From Methylophaga sp. (GTDB lineage: Bacteria > Pseudomonadota > Gammaproteobacteria > Nitrosococcales > Methylophagaceae), in contig DRHW01000016.1 in the NCBI GenBank assembly GCA_011053005.1, forward strand, positions 103,851-167,850: DNA of 64,000 nt, given 5' to 3'. Numbering within the stretch: the first letter of the stretch is position 1; each line of letters begins with the position of its first letter. Shown one piece after another: positions 25,907 to 41,531 of the stretch. Both the position numbers and the translations under genes were made by a program. The notes beneath the pieces were generated by a model. The model had not been told where the DNA came from and searched no databases. It saw only the letters and a program-made list of their open reading frames with translations.

Positions 25907-26973
25907 TATTTGATTCCTCGTTCAAAAACGGTTTTAGCTTTTCCTGATGTAATAACTTGGCGAACATGATCAGCCGCTTGTTTTGGCGATGTTATCAAAC
26001 CGCAGTGCCACAATGTCATGGCTGCGCCATACACTAAGCTATCAAATGCTGGGCCTGCTTTTCCGGATAATGCATCCATGCCTAATTCAACGGTGTGTTT
26101 GGCAGTAACTGTTTGATCCAATTCAGGTAAAACGCCTCGTGTTGTTTGCTCGATGCCATATTCTGTAGGATTCATAACAATGGTTTCAACCAGATCTTCC
26201 CACGTTCGGAAACAGTTAGCAGATTCTCGCAAAGTAGGTAACACCCCTCCTTCTAAGCCTCTGATAACTAAGGCAGAATGGAAACCAACTTGCTGTGCTA
26301 ACCAGGCTAATACATTTGGATATGCTTTATGAACAAAGCCGATTTGTAAATGAGTACGACCTTTCGCTTTAATCGGCATGATTAACTTTTCTAATGCTGC
26401 CAAACTTGGCCGTTTGATCATTTTTGTACGTAAATCTTCTAAGGCATATAACGCTGGTGTGGCATGTTGTTGATCGACATACGACCAAGCAATATCAGGA
26501 TTACTTACTCGGTCAGTTGCAGCTTGCACTGAAAGATCGACATTCATGCCCGCTTCTGCCAATACTTGAGAATGTGTAACCCCAAATTTTGGACCCATTT
26601 CTTTTACGCCTTGCGATACCGCAGGTAATCCTGATGCTGCTAAAACAGCAGGTAAAAAAGCAGTAATAGGACAGTGGCGGTTATAGCCATTAAAAGGTTC
26701 AGATAAAATAAGTAAATTATCAACATCAGCCTGACATTGTGCCGTTGAAGATTGTAATGCTTGTAAAATACCTAAGTTTTCATCATTTGTTTCTGTTTTC
26801 ATTCGTAAAGCGATGAAAAATATCGCTGCTCGAACTGGATCTGCTTCGCCAGATAAAATTTCTAACATTGCAGCATTGGCTTCTTCACACGATAAATCTT
26901 TGCTTAAATGTTGGCCTGTAGCGACTTTTTTAATGGCTTCAGCCAAAGCAGTATTATTAGTGGGAGCAGTCAT
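25906..26973 (-). CDS. ybiB: TrpD2/YbiB-type phosphoribosyltransferase-like DNA-binding protein
   Basis: The 355-residue protein has the anthranilate-phosphoribosyltransferase fold but not TrpD chemistry. The helical N-domain (SCEEANAAMLEILSGEADPV) is followed by GPKFGVTHSQVLAEAGMNVD and RGLEGGVLPT. The usual glycine-rich PRPP loop and the anthranilate-site residues are altered. E. coli YbiB binds DNA and RNA and is LexA-controlled. Placement nine bases after ligA fits a DNA-repair link. Confidence 0.85.
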   Translation of the reverse strand: MTAPTNNTALAEAIKKVATGQHLSKDLSCEEANAAMLEILSGEADPVRAAIFFIALRMKTETNDENLGILQALQSSTAQCQADVDNLLILSEPFNGYNRHCPITAFLPAVLAASGLPAVSQGVKEMGPKFGVTHSQVLAEAGMNVDLSVQAATDRVSNPDIAWSYVDQQHATPALYALEDLRTKMIKRPSLAALEKLIMPIKAKGRTHLQIGFVHKAYPNVLAWLAQQVGFHSALVIRGLEGGVLPTLRESANCFRTWEDLVETIVMNPTEYGIEQTTRGVLPELDQTVTAKHTVELGMDALSGKAGPAFDSLVYGAAMTLWHCGLITSPKQAADHVRQVITSGKAKTVFERGIK

Positions 26974-26982
26974 ATCATTTTC

Positions 26983-29908
<2,926 letters not shown>

Positions 29909-29973
29909 TTATTGTGGAACCTCTGTTTCAACTAAGGGATAATGATTGTTTTTAATTATGATTGAGCATTTTC

Positions 29974-30363
29974 ATGACTACACAACCAAGCAAACAATTG
30001 GAAACCTTCGACAACGCTGTGCCGGAGCGTGATTATACCATTCACATTGAAACACCTGAATTTACTTGTCTATGTCCTAAAACCGGACAACCAGATTTTG
30101 CGACTATTAAAATCGACTACGTACCTGATTTAAAGTGTGTGGAATTAAAGGCTTATAAACTTTACTTATGGTCGTTTCGTAACGAAGGTGCCTTCCACGA
30201 AAAAGTGACAAATCAAATTTTAGATGACTTGGTTGCGATTTGTGATCCTCGTTTTATGCGTATTACTGGCGTATTTAATGTACGTGGCGGTGTTTACACA
30301 ACGGTTATTGCAGAACACCGTAAAGCGGGCTGGGTTGCACCAACACCTGTTCAGCTACCGTAA
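29974..30363 (+). CDS. queF: NADPH-dependent 7-cyano-7-deazaguanine reductase
   Basis: The product is 129 residues from ATG 29974 (a TTG at 29962 would add four). It is the short, single-domain QueF type. [14 protein letters not shown] carries the nucleophilic Cys, [13 protein letters not shown] is the QueF motif that binds NADPH, and [13 protein letters not shown] closes the domain. It reduces preQ0 to preQ1 for queuosine in tRNA. It opens a plus-strand run with a sugar kinase and cysZ, divergent from zipA-ligA. No preQ1 riboswitch is seen in the 65-base divergent gap. Confidence 0.95.
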   Translation: MTTQPSKQLETFDNAVPERDYTIHIETPEFTCLCPKTGQPDFATIKIDYVPDLKCVELKAYKLYLWSFRNEGAFHEKVTNQILDDLVAICDPRFMRITGVFNVRGGVYTTVIAEHRKAGWVAPTPVQLP

Positions 30364-30378
30364 TTTACATGTAGCGTT

Positions 30379-31689
30379 ATGAATAATAACGCCTATATCG
30401 GCATTGATCTCGGCACCTCTGGGTGTCGAGCAATCGCCATCGATGATGCCTCAAATATTATTGCTCGCAGTCAGTTAGCCTTTAACGATTCCGATACTTC
30501 CCCTTATTCTACTGAGCAAGATCCGCTCTATCATTGGCAATGTGTTTATCAAGTTGTATCACAGCTTATTGCCAAAATCTCACAACAACAGTATAAAATT
30601 CAATCCATTGCAGTTGATGCAACATCTGGTTCGATACTCGTCACCGACCAACTGGGTAATCCGCAAACACCTATTTTAATGTACAACGATGCCCGCGCTG
30701 TTGAGCAAGCTAAGACAATTGCTGACATTGCACCTGCTCAATCAGGTGCACATGGTGCAAGCAGTGGTTTAGCTAAATTACTTTATTTACTACAACATAA
30801 CCCGTTATTGCAGTCACCCGATATCCATTTATTACACCAAGCAGATTGGATTAATTTTAATCTTGGTGCGTCATTAGGTATTAGTGATGAAAATAATGCA
30901 TTAAAAACAGGCTATGACCCAATTAATCGTTGTTGGCCAGATTGGCTTAATTTACTAATCAACCCTGTTGTTTTACCTACGGTTGTTCCACCCAGTACAG
31001 TTATTGGTGTTTTATCAGACACACTCTGCACCGCATTCAACTTGTCATCAGCACCGAAAATTGTAGCCGGCACTACCGATAGTATTGCCGCGATGATGGC
31101 GACGGGTGCTAATAATATAGGTGATGCAGTGACCTCTCTAGGTTCGACCTTAGTGGTTAAATTGATAACAGATAGACCTATTTTTTTACCTGAACAGGGA
31201 ATTTATAGTCATCGCTTTATGGATAAGTGGTTAGTAGGTGGCGCATCCAATACCGGCGGTGCAGTGTTAAAAAAATATTTTAATGATCAACAATTACAAA
31301 GTCTTAGCCAAGAAATCTCATTAGATGATAATGTGCCAGATTATTATCCTTTATTAACTGAAGGCGAACGTTTTCCGATTAATGATCCCTGTTATCCACC
31401 TAGACTATCGCCCCGGCCCATTAGCGATATCACATTTTTACATGGATTATTAAAAGGCATGGCAAGCATTGAGCAACTGGCTTATCAAAAACTACAGCAA
31501 GCAGGCGAATCGCCCATTAAATCAATCAGAACCGTTGGCGGCGGTTCGGTGAATCAAGTTTGGCAAGCGCTTCGTCAGCAACATATACTCGTCCCTTTTA
31601 TTGCCGCGAAACAGACAGAAGCGGCGTTTGGTGTGGCTTGTTTAGCTAAAAAAGCAATATCCACCTCACCACCTCTGACCAATCATTAA
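30379..31689 (+). CDS. FGGY-family carbohydrate kinase
   Basis: The 436-residue kinase has both ATPase-fold phosphate motifs: GIDLGTSGCRAIAIDD at ~8 and AGTTDSIAAMMATGA near 235. QSIAVDATSGSILVTD gives the sugar-binding region, and VGGGSVNQVWQALRQQ sits in the C-terminal adenosine motif. It is shorter than xylulokinases (~480-500) and is closest in character to ribulose/D-ribulokinase-like members of the family. Its substrate cannot be set from sequence. It starts 15 bases after queF and ends 14 bases before cysZ, so it is probably in the same transcript. Confidence 0.85.
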   Translation: MNNNAYIGIDLGTSGCRAIAIDDASNIIARSQLAFNDSDTSPYSTEQDPLYHWQCVYQVVSQLIAKISQQQYKIQSIAVDATSGSILVTDQLGNPQTPILMYNDARAVEQAKTIADIAPAQSGAHGASSGLAKLLYLLQHNPLLQSPDIHLLHQADWINFNLGASLGISDENNALKTGYDPINRCWPDWLNLLINPVVLPTVVPPSTVIGVLSDTLCTAFNLSSAPKIVAGTTDSIAAMMATGANNIGDAVTSLGSTLVVKLITDRPIFLPEQGIYSHRFMDKWLVGGASNTGGAVLKKYFNDQQLQSLSQEISLDDNVPDYYPLLTEGERFPINDPCYPPRLSPRPISDITFLHGLLKGMASIEQLAYQKLQQAGESPIKSIRTVGGGSVNQVWQALRQQHILVPFIAAKQTEAAFGVACLAKKAISTSPPLTNH

Positions 31690-31703
31690 CTTAAGAGTTG
31701 TTT

Positions 31704-32432
31704 ATGCAAGATTTATTTAAAGGCGCGCGTTTTTTAGTATTAGGTTTTCGTCTCATTAATCAAAAGGGAATACGCCGGTTTGCGTATATTCCTATGGCAA
31801 TTAATACCTTATTATTCAGCTTTGCTATTTGGTTAGGCGTCACGAAGTTTGATCAATGGATCAATAACATGATGCCAAACTGGATCCCTGAATGGCTCTT
31901 AGGCTGGTTAATGTGGATAATTTGGCCGCTATTTGCCATTTTATTAAGTCTGTTTGTATTCTTCAGTTTTTCTATTATTGCTAATTTCTTGGCGGCACCC
32001 TTTAACGGTATTTTGGCTGAAGCAGTAGAAACCAAATTATCAGGCCACCCCCCCTCTGCCATGCCTTGGCAAAAAATGATCAAAGATACGCCGTCATTAT
32101 TATGGAATGAAATCCGAAAACTGGCTTATGTCTTAATGTGGATGGTGCCTTTATTCATTTTGTCGTGGATCCCTGTCGTCAATATCATCGCCCCAATTTT
32201 GTGGGTATTGTTTTCAAGTTGGATGTTGGCGTTGGATTATCACGATTACCCGATGGGCAACCATGACCTTAAGTTTCCACAACAACGCGCAATTTTAAAA
32301 CAAAACCGTTCTCTGGCGATTGGTTTTGGTTTAGCAACGTTAGGTGCGACATTGATTCCATTTATCAATTTCTTAGTTATTCCAGCCGCTGTTGCCGGAG
32401 CAACAGCATTATATCTGGAACGTTTAAAATAA
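31704..32432 (+). CDS. cysZ: CysZ/EI24-type sulfate transporter
   Basis: The product is 242 residues from ATG 31704, with TAAGAG upstream (a TTG at 31698 would add two). The EI24 layout shows DLFKGARFLVLGFRLI, four hydrophobic segments, SIIANFLAAPFNGILAE, and YHDYPMGNHDLKFPQQR, which is near-diagnostic for CysZ. It imports sulfate for cysteine synthesis. No cysK or cysteine gene is nearby, so coupling to the queF-kinase operon is only positional. It is convergent with idh, ten bases apart. Confidence 0.93.
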   Translation: MQDLFKGARFLVLGFRLINQKGIRRFAYIPMAINTLLFSFAIWLGVTKFDQWINNMMPNWIPEWLLGWLMWIIWPLFAILLSLFVFFSFSIIANFLAAPFNGILAEAVETKLSGHPPSAMPWQKMIKDTPSLLWNEIRKLAYVLMWMVPLFILSWIPVVNIIAPILWVLFSSWMLALDYHDYPMGNHDLKFPQQRAILKQNRSLAIGFGLATLGATLIPFINFLVIPAAVAGATALYLERLK

Positions 32433-32442
32433 CATCAAATCA

Positions 32443-34683
<2,241 letters not shown>

Positions 34684-35862
34684 TTAAATAATGTGTTTGA
34701 TACGTTCGATAGCCAGCATCAGTCGCTCTTCATTAGCTGTATAGGCAAATCGAATATGAGATTCAGCTAAATAATGGCCAAAATCATTACCCGGTGTTAC
34801 CGCGACACCGGCTTGCTGTAACCAATGTTTTGATAATGCCATACTATTCGGGCATTGTTCGGTCAGCAATTGTCGACAATCTGCATAAATATAAAAAGCG
34901 CCTTGTGGCGGTGCATCTATCTTCAAGCCAATGGAACGTAATGCGGGCAATAAACTATTTCGCCGTTGTTCAAAAGTATGTCGACGCTGCTCTAATATAG
35001 CGAGTGTTTGGCTGTTAAATGCGGCTAATGCAGCATATTGCGACATCGTTGGCGCGGCTAAAAATAAGTTCTGTGCTAAACGGTCCATCACTTGTTCATA
35101 AGCTTCAGGTACCACCAACCAACCTAAACGCCATCCCGTCATACCAAAATATTTGGAAAAACTGTTAATCACAAAGGCATTTTGGTTTATCGCTAAAACA
35201 GTCGGTGCATCATAACCATCATATGTAAGGCCATGATAAATCTCATCAACTACTAAATGGCCATTTTTTAAAGCGACAGCGTCCGATAATGACTTTAATT
35301 GTTGTTGATTAAGTACGGTGCCCGTTGGATTAGACGGCGAAGCAACGAGTGCCAAAGCCGTATTGTCATCCCAATATTGCTCGATATGCTCAGCCGTGAG
35401 TTGATAATTAGTACTCGCATCAACATTGACTGTTTTTGTTTTGCCTTCAACAAAACGAGCAAAATTACGGTTACAGGGATAACCTGGATCGGCCAATAAA
35501 ACATTGCGACCTTGTTCTAATAACGCACCCATGACCAATAACAAAGCCCCCGATGCACCAGGTGTAACAATAATACGATTTGCTGAAACCTTCACTTGAT
35601 AACGCGTTTCATACCAAGCAGCAATTGCTTCTCGTAGTTCAGGTAAACCTAGTGCTGGCGTGTAATGGGTTTTACCGGCTTTTAATGCTTTTATTCCGGC
35701 TTCTATGATGGGCTGAGGCGTGTCAAAATCAGGCTCCCCTACTTCCATATGAATAATGTCTTTACCCTGCGTTTCGAGCCGTTTAGCTTGTGCCAGAATA
35801 TCCATTACATGAAAAGGTGTAATGGCTTGGGCGCGTCCTGCGATTCGGGATGGATCAATCAT
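34684..35862 (-). CDS. Class I/II PLP-dependent aminotransferase
   Basis: The 392-residue fold-type I enzyme has GEPDFDTPQPIIEAGIKALK, TPGASGALLLVMGALL and SPSNPTGTVLNQQQL. The PLP lysine is in NSFSKYFGMTGWRLGW. FAYTANEERLMLAIERIK closes the domain. Sequence character is that of the aspartate/aromatic aminotransferase-like group; the amino acid substrate cannot be set. It is the upstream gene of a two-gene unit with idh, which yields 2-oxoglutarate. Confidence 0.92.
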   Translation of the reverse strand: MIDPSRIAGRAQAITPFHVMDILAQAKRLETQGKDIIHMEVGEPDFDTPQPIIEAGIKALKAGKTHYTPALGLPELREAIAAWYETRYQVKVSANRIIVTPGASGALLLVMGALLEQGRNVLLADPGYPCNRNFARFVEGKTKTVNVDASTNYQLTAEHIEQYWDDNTALALVASPSNPTGTVLNQQQLKSLSDAVALKNGHLVVDEIYHGLTYDGYDAPTVLAINQNAFVINSFSKYFGMTGWRLGWLVVPEAYEQVMDRLAQNLFLAAPTMSQYAALAAFNSQTLAILEQRRHTFEQRRNSLLPALRSIGLKIDAPPQGAFYIYADCRQLLTEQCPNSMALSKHWLQQAGVAVTPGNDFGHYLAESHIRFAYTANEERLMLAIERIKHII

Positions 35863-36287
35863 GTTTGTATTATTCTTTTAAAAATGTGCTGGAGATTAAT
35901 GTTAAGTGACAAGTTAAGTCAGACATTCTCTATTTAATACTTGTATTGCCTGACTCTTGATAAATGACTCGACATAAGGATAACCGCCAAAAAATAAAGT
36001 TCAAATAAACTGTTTTTATATAGCTTATAAGCGGCTATTTTTCCTATAAATAGTCATTCTAAACGCTGATTAAAACCTTGTTAATCAATGCGCGATTCTG
36101 AGCTATATTCTCATCACCAAACATCGCCGCAAATAAAGCCCTATCAACATCTAAGATAACGATTTTTAATGCTTCATCGCCCATTTATCGACACAAAATT
36201 AATCAGTAATGATATCAAACTTTTGCACATCTAGGTTTCATCTGGTATAGATGCGCCCTTAATTTTTAAAGTTTTGAGGTTTTTTAC
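35863..36287. other. Divergent intergenic region aminotransferase / dksA
   Basis: 425 AT-rich bases. It must hold promoters for both genes. No reading frame, known riboswitch or strong hairpin was seen. Confidence 0.4.
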
Positions 36288-36710
36288 ATGGAATCATTGC
36301 CGACAAATGCACAGGTTACTCCCTACCAAGAAAAGGCAGGAGAAGAGTATATGAATGCAGCTCAAGTCACTCATTTCCGGACTATATTAAACGGTTGGAA
36401 AAGAGAGTTAATGGAAGAAGTTGATAATACCGTTACTCATATGAAAGATGATGCAGCGAACTTTCCTGATCCTAATGATCGTGCCACTCAAGAAGAAGAG
36501 TTTACGTTAGAACTTCGTACACGTGATCGTGAACGCAAACTAATTAAAAAGATTAATCAATCATTAGAAGACATGGATAAAGGAGACTACGGTTTTTGCG
36601 AATCGTGTGGCACAGATATCGGTCTTCGCCGCCTTGAAGCGCGTCCAACAGCTAACTTATGTATTGACTGCAAAACACTTGCTGAAATTAGAGAGAAAAA
36701 CCGCGTTTAA
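36288..36710 (+). CDS. dksA: RNA polymerase-binding transcription factor DksA
   Basis: The 140-residue protein has a coiled-coil N-half (HFRTILNGWKRELMEEVDNT) with DPNDRATQEEEFTLELR, the tip region containing the conserved Asp, and the four-Cys zinc finger CESCGTDIGLRRLEARPTAN ending LCIDCKTLAE. It inserts through the secondary channel of RNA polymerase and acts with ppGpp in the stringent response. A long AT-rich leader precedes it. A strong terminator follows 22 bases after the stop. Confidence 0.96.
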   Translation: MESLPTNAQVTPYQEKAGEEYMNAAQVTHFRTILNGWKRELMEEVDNTVTHMKDDAANFPDPNDRATQEEEFTLELRTRDRERKLIKKINQSLEDMDKGDYGFCESCGTDIGLRRLEARPTANLCIDCKTLAEIREKNRV

Positions 36711-36732
36711 TATCAAGCGATGAACCTCAACT

Positions 36733-36767
36733 AAAAAAAAGCCCCGAATAAATCGGGGCTTTTTTTT
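36733..36767. terminator. Bidirectional intrinsic terminator dksA / peroxiredoxin
   Basis: GCCCCGA 36741-36747, a five-base loop, TCGGGGC 36753-36759, flanked by eight A before and eight T after. It serves both convergent genes. Confidence 0.95.
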
Positions 36768-36789
36768 GTTCAGAATAAACTAATATTAA

Positions 36790-37389
36790 TTATAGTTTGT
36801 CTGCATTTTTTGCTAAGTAATCAGCAACGCCAGCAGCATCAGGTTTCATACCTTCATCGCCTTTGTTCCAACCAGCTGGGCAAACTTCGCCATGTTCTTC
36901 AGTAAATTGTAATGCATCAACTAAACGTAACATTTCATCTACTTCACGACCTAATGGTAAATCGTTGACGACTTGATGACGAACAATACCGTCTTTATCA
37001 ATCAAGAATGAACCACGTAATGCAACACCTGCAGGGTGTTTAACACCATATGCTTCAACGATGGTGTGTTGAATATCGGCAACTAACGGGAAATCAATTT
37101 TACCGATACCGCCATTTTTAACTTCAGTGTTACGCCATGCTAAGTGAGTGAATTGTGAATCAATAGACACACCAATTACTTGTACGCCACGTTTTTCAAA
37201 TTCAGCAACACGGTGGTGATGAGCAATAATTTCAGATGGGCATACAAAAGTGAAATCTAATGGGTAAAAGAATAAAACAATATATTTACCTTTGTAATCT
37301 GACAATGAAAAGTTTTCATTGATGCTGTTGTCAGGCATTACTGCTGCTGCAGTAAAGTCTGGGGCTGGGCTAGTAACTAATACGCTCAT
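36790..37389 (-). CDS. 2-Cys peroxiredoxin (AhpC/TSA family)
   Basis: The 199-residue typical 2-Cys Prx has the peroxidatic Cys in PLDFTFVCPSEI (~50), VIGVSIDSQFTHLAWRN, and the resolving Cys in GEVCPAGWNKGDEG (~170) near the C-terminus. It reduces H2O2 and organic peroxides. No ahpF is adjacent, so thioredoxin is the likely electron donor. It shares a terminator with dksA. Its leader is short, with AGGAGCC just before the ATG. Confidence 0.95.
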   Translation of the reverse strand: MSVLVTSPAPDFTAAAVMPDNSINENFSLSDYKGKYIVLFFYPLDFTFVCPSEIIAHHHRVAEFEKRGVQVIGVSIDSQFTHLAWRNTEVKNGGIGKIDFPLVADIQHTIVEAYGVKHPAGVALRGSFLIDKDGIVRHQVVNDLPLGREVDEMLRLVDALQFTEEHGEVCPAGWNKGDEGMKPDAAGVADYLAKNADKL

Positions 37390-37508
37390 ATAATGGCTCC
37401 TAAAAGTCTATTATTGGATGGGGGGAAGTCATCTGACGATGACTCAATGAATTACCTAGTAAAACACTCGGCTATGCTATCAATATCATATAGTAATGTC
37501 TATCCGTT

Positions 37509-40500
37509 TTAGCGCTCATGAGTGTATAACAAATCAACGCTGCTCTCGGTTCCAGACTCTGCTTTTAAGCTCCAAATCTTACTTAATGTGTAACGCATAA
37601 TAACGGTGCTGACTGGCTCAAAAATACCAATGCCATAACCCAGGTATAATTTTGGTGACAGATATTTACCCACTTGTAGTGCCGTATCATCGCCACCAGA
37701 ACCAGCAATAGATACGTTATCAAGCCCAAAAGTACTGGCAATTCTTTCACCGATTTGATTACCGCCATCAATGCCTAATCCTGTTGCCGCTGAAGCAAGT
37801 AAGGCGGCATCTGTTGCAGATGCTTCACCAAGAGGTCGCCCTAAAACGATGTAAGAAAGAACATTATCTTGGCTCATTGCAGGCTCTGAAAATAGTGTGA
37901 TCTGTGGATTATTAGCTGCACCTTGTACATGAAGACCCGCTACAAAATTTTCACCTGTACGAATGGCTTTAACATCAAGCTGAGGGTTATCAATCGCACC
38001 ACCTGAAAATAATATTTGACCATTATCAACCGTTAATTTTTGGCCATAAGCATTGTATTTACCATCTTTAATAACTATCGCTCCGGTGCCTAATATAATT
38101 TTACTGGTATCGCCTGTCACCAAGAGTTTTCCAGTTAATCGGCTATTAAAACCAGCCGCTGATATTTTCACTTTGTCACCTAACGCAACATTAATATCCA
38201 GCAATGTCGGGAAAGGTTTCTCTTCATCCGGTGTTTCGTTAGTAATGATAATGACATCTTTACTCGGTGTAACAGGACTATTGAATTGTAAAGGTGCTAA
38301 CTCAGCCTCAGGAATGGTGACAGAGCCTTTTACTTGTGATGACTCAGGATTCACTAAAATCGTTAAATCAGTAGTAGCAACGACATACGCTTCCGGTAAG
38401 TTGACCACTTCAGCATTATTTGCTTTAAGGTTCGCATCCATTTGCCAAGTGTCATTTTTAACAATAAATTGACCGCCGCCGATCAAGTTACCTTTGCCTG
38501 ATATAGCTTGATAATCAAATTCAATACCTTTATCGAGACTGCCTTTTGCATTGACCTTCATATCGGTCAACATTAATCCAGCGCTTGGCAATTCGACAGA
38601 TACTTTGTCTAATGCAATTTTACCGACAAGCGCTGGATTTTTAACCGTACCGCTTAATGATATATTGACATTTAATTGTCCTTTTAGATTGTCATATTCA
38701 GAATTAAAATCATCAAATATCGACAAATCATCGACATTGGTTATAATCATACCGCTCAAAGCTGCATTATCAGGATCGTTGATAACCGTCTCTAAAATAG
38801 GTAACTCAGCGTTAGCGACTAAGGGCGACATACCTTTTAAGTCAGGTGCAACTAATAAATTCACCGTCGTTTTTTCATCGTTCAATAAATAATCGAGTTT
38901 CACTGTTTTAAAGTTGATGATTCTCTTGTCTTTTTGACCCACCGCATCAACAGCTATGCTTGCATTAACCAAGCTTATTTCGCCTTGCCCTTCAGTTGGA
39001 TATTGGTTGCTACTTGATAACTCAAGCTGTCCTTGAAGTTGCCCTTCAACAGGCTCAAGTGCTGCTGAAAACGCATGAAATAGTTTCATTGAAACATTAT
39101 TAAAGTGAGTCGCAGCTTGCCAGCCACCGGCTGATGAATAATTGCCTTGAAAACAAATATTGCCTTGATCTGACTGCAAACACTGTTCGTCAATCTGACC
39201 TTTATCAGCGGCAAGATCTATAGGACCTTGTTTGGTTAACTGCCATTGCCCTGCTTTAGTTTGTTCAAATTCCAGCTTAGTCAGCTGACCCTGCCAGTTT
39301 TTATTGACCAACTGCCCTGCAATATTACCTGATGCTTTAAGTTGGTCGCCTGTAACATCAAATGAAAGCTGATGCTGAGCCTGATTGCCTTCAATATTAA
39401 GTTGGGCATTTAGAGCTGGCAATGTGTTGGCTTTGATACCTGTCAGTACTATTTTGCCATCAACTTTACTATTCGCATTTAAACTAAAATCAGTATTTGC
39501 ATTGGCAATAGTAAGCGTATCGCCATAAGCAATTTTTTGGCCTGATAATGTGGCCTCAATAATAGGGGCAGCAAGCTTACCAGTAATGGTCGCATTCGCT
39601 TTAAGTTGTCCGCCAAGATCGGGATAAAAATCTGCCAAATCAGGCGAATTTAATTGTAAATTAAACGCTAAATCCTTTTTTAACTGCCCATCCACTGAGA
39701 TAGTTGATTTTCCAGAAACCAGTTCTAAATTAGGAATATCGAGTTCGCTTTTAATATAAGAAAGCGCCCCTTGGAGTGTGAGCGGACGTTCTCTTAAACT
39801 ACCTTTTACATCTAAATCTACTATTCGAATATCGGCCATTTGATCATGCACATTATCAACCGACATTGTCCAGCCACCTGATAAATCTCCCTGCCAATCG
39901 GGTGCGAATAATGCAGGATTTACATTATGTAAGTTAACTTTACCGTTCACTTTAATGCTATCAAGCCAGAATGCCTCACCGTTAAAATCAAGCTCACCAG
40001 ATCCCGTTTTTGCATTAAAATTCAGTTGCTTAAAACCTTTATCCGATCCTGTTCCTTTAATTAAAATAGTGGCAGGTTTATCATCAAGCGCTAAAGCGAT
40101 ATCTGACGTTAACATGAACGTTTCTGTGGTACCTGCTATGTTAATATCCCCTTTTTTACTCCGGATCATTAACGGACTTAAAGCTTCTGGCACAATAATA
40201 TCTTGCCAATTCGTTGTAATTTCAAAACGAGGCACCGACTGCCAATTAAACCAGCCAGCCAGTTTCATATTACCACCCATGCCAGTAATTAATAGTTGCT
40301 CTAAATCAATTTGATTGGCTGTGCCATGAGCATCAGCCTGCACGATAAATGCTTGCTGATCTGCTACCAAGCCCCCTTTCAACGCAAATACATAATTTTC
40401 AAGATCACCATTAACACTGAAATTACCTTGCTTACTCGCCACAGTTTTTTTAGCTTCAAGCAAAGGCCATGCGAGTTGCTGCCATTGTCCTGTTAACGCT

Positions 40501-41531
40501 AAAGTTGGTGTTGTTGATACGTTATTAATATCGCCTTTAATAGAAAGCTTTGCACCCTCTTTTGTGCTGACATTAGTATCAGTAAACCAATTATCAAAAT
40601 CATCGGTTGAAGTTTGACTATGTAAGTTGAATGTCGGTAAACCTGCTTGCTCAAATTGGCTATCAACTAAGATATCCGCGCTGGTTAAATCGCCATTGGC
40701 ATTAACGATTAAGTCATTTACCACGCCCGTTTGGCCTTCAACAAAATCAGCTAAAGCAAGTTGTGGTAGATGAATATCCGCTGTCCATGTAAGTTTGCCT
40801 AAGAGGTCTGACGCCGTTACATTTTGAGTTGATTGCATAGGTTTAAGTAACTGTTGTTCGATCTTTAATTCAGTTAAATCACCTTGAATAGTACCTTGTG
40901 CATTAATTGTTTTTAATTTTGGATCAAGCACTGTCCACTGATAAGTTAAATCTGTTTTATAGTTGTCACTGAGTGTTATTTGACCATTGAGTTCAAGGCT
41001 CACATTATCAGCATAGTTGATCGATAAAGCTTGAATTTTAAGTGCATCACTCCACGCTGATATTTCAGTTTTAAAACCACTGATGACTGTTGTTTTGTTT
41101 TGATCTTTATCCACTAGAGCAAGACTATTAAGGCTCAAGTTTTTAAGTGAAATGCCAATTGGAATATTGATATTGGGTAATTCAATGGGCGATGTTTCCG
41201 TTGCCTTTTCACCATTTTGTGTCAAAACAACATCACCAATAAGCAGCTTATCAATGACTAGTTGCCCAGAAAATAAACGCATGGTCTGCCAACTAATAAC
41301 GAGATTACTTATCGACACACTACTGTTTTCATCGATTTGATAATTTATGTGTTCAAACTCAGCGCCATCGTAAAATCGACCAGCCGTTTTTTGTATCGTT
41401 AAAGCAGGTACAAATTTTTGTGCTTGAGATATAGCGAAGGATAAGCCTGATTCGGTTAGCCCTAACCAAGCAATAAAAGCCGCTAACAACATTAAAATGC
41501 TGAGAACAATTATTAAAATACGGCGGATCAT
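37509..41531 (-). CDS. tamB: Translocation and assembly module subunit TamB
   Basis: The 1340-residue AsmA-like protein has one N-terminal inner-membrane helix (RRILIIVLSILMLLAAFIAW). A very long periplasmic beta-strand repeat region follows, of the bridge-like lipid-transfer kind. It ends in the DUF490/TamB domain: TGKLLVTGDTSKIILGTGAI, NGQILFSGGAIDNPQLDVKA and YIVLGRPLGEASATDAALLA. It pairs with TamA to insert autotransporters and to move phospholipids to the outer membrane. Its start overlaps the tamA stop by 4 bp. Length is normal. Confidence 0.96.
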   Translation of the reverse strand: MIRRILIIVLSILMLLAAFIAWLGLTESGLSFAISQAQKFVPALTIQKTAGRFYDGAEFEHINYQIDENSSVSISNLVISWQTMRLFSGQLVIDKLLIGDVVLTQNGEKATETSPIELPNINIPIGISLKNLSLNSLALVDKDQNKTTVISGFKTEISAWSDALKIQALSINYADNVSLELNGQITLSDNYKTDLTYQWTVLDPKLKTINAQGTIQGDLTELKIEQQLLKPMQSTQNVTASDLLGKLTWTADIHLPQLALADFVEGQTGVVNDLIVNANGDLTSADILVDSQFEQAGLPTFNLHSQTSTDDFDNWFTDTNVSTKEGAKLSIKGDINNVSTTPTLALTGQWQQLAWPLLEAKKTVASKQGNFSVNGDLENYVFALKGGLVADQQAFIVQADAHGTANQIDLEQLLITGMGGNMKLAGWFNWQSVPRFEITTNWQDIIVPEALSPLMIRSKKGDINIAGTTETFMLTSDIALALDDKPATILIKGTGSDKGFKQLNFNAKTGSGELDFNGEAFWLDSIKVNGKVNLHNVNPALFAPDWQGDLSGGWTMSVDNVHDQMADIRIVDLDVKGSLRERPLTLQGALSYIKSELDIPNLELVSGKSTISVDGQLKKDLAFNLQLNSPDLADFYPDLGGQLKANATITGKLAAPIIEATLSGQKIAYGDTLTIANANTDFSLNANSKVDGKIVLTGIKANTLPALNAQLNIEGNQAQHQLSFDVTGDQLKASGNIAGQLVNKNWQGQLTKLEFEQTKAGQWQLTKQGPIDLAADKGQIDEQCLQSDQGNICFQGNYSSAGGWQAATHFNNVSMKLFHAFSAALEPVEGQLQGQLELSSSNQYPTEGQGEISLVNASIAVDAVGQKDKRIINFKTVKLDYLLNDEKTTVNLLVAPDLKGMSPLVANAELPILETVINDPDNAALSGMIITNVDDLSIFDDFNSEYDNLKGQLNVNISLSGTVKNPALVGKIALDKVSVELPSAGLMLTDMKVNAKGSLDKGIEFDYQAISGKGNLIGGGQFIVKNDTWQMDANLKANNAEVVNLPEAYVVATTDLTILVNPESSQVKGSVTIPEAELAPLQFNSPVTPSKDVIIITNETPDEEKPFPTLLDINVALGDKVKISAAGFNSRLTGKLLVTGDTSKIILGTGAIVIKDGKYNAYGQKLTVDNGQILFSGGAIDNPQLDVKAIRTGENFVAGLHVQGAANNPQITLFSEPAMSQDNVLSYIVLGRPLGEASATDAALLASAATGLGIDGGNQIGERIASTFGLDNVSIAGSGGDDTALQVGKYLSPKLYLGYGIGIFEPVSTVIMRYTLSKIWSLKAESGTESSVDLLYTHER

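Noticed and set aside
38053..38472. 139-codon plus-strand frame inside tamB
   Set aside because: Antisense shadow of a long, clearly coding tamB region, with low-complexity Ser/Val composition. Several similar frames lie opposite tamB, mgtE and iorB.
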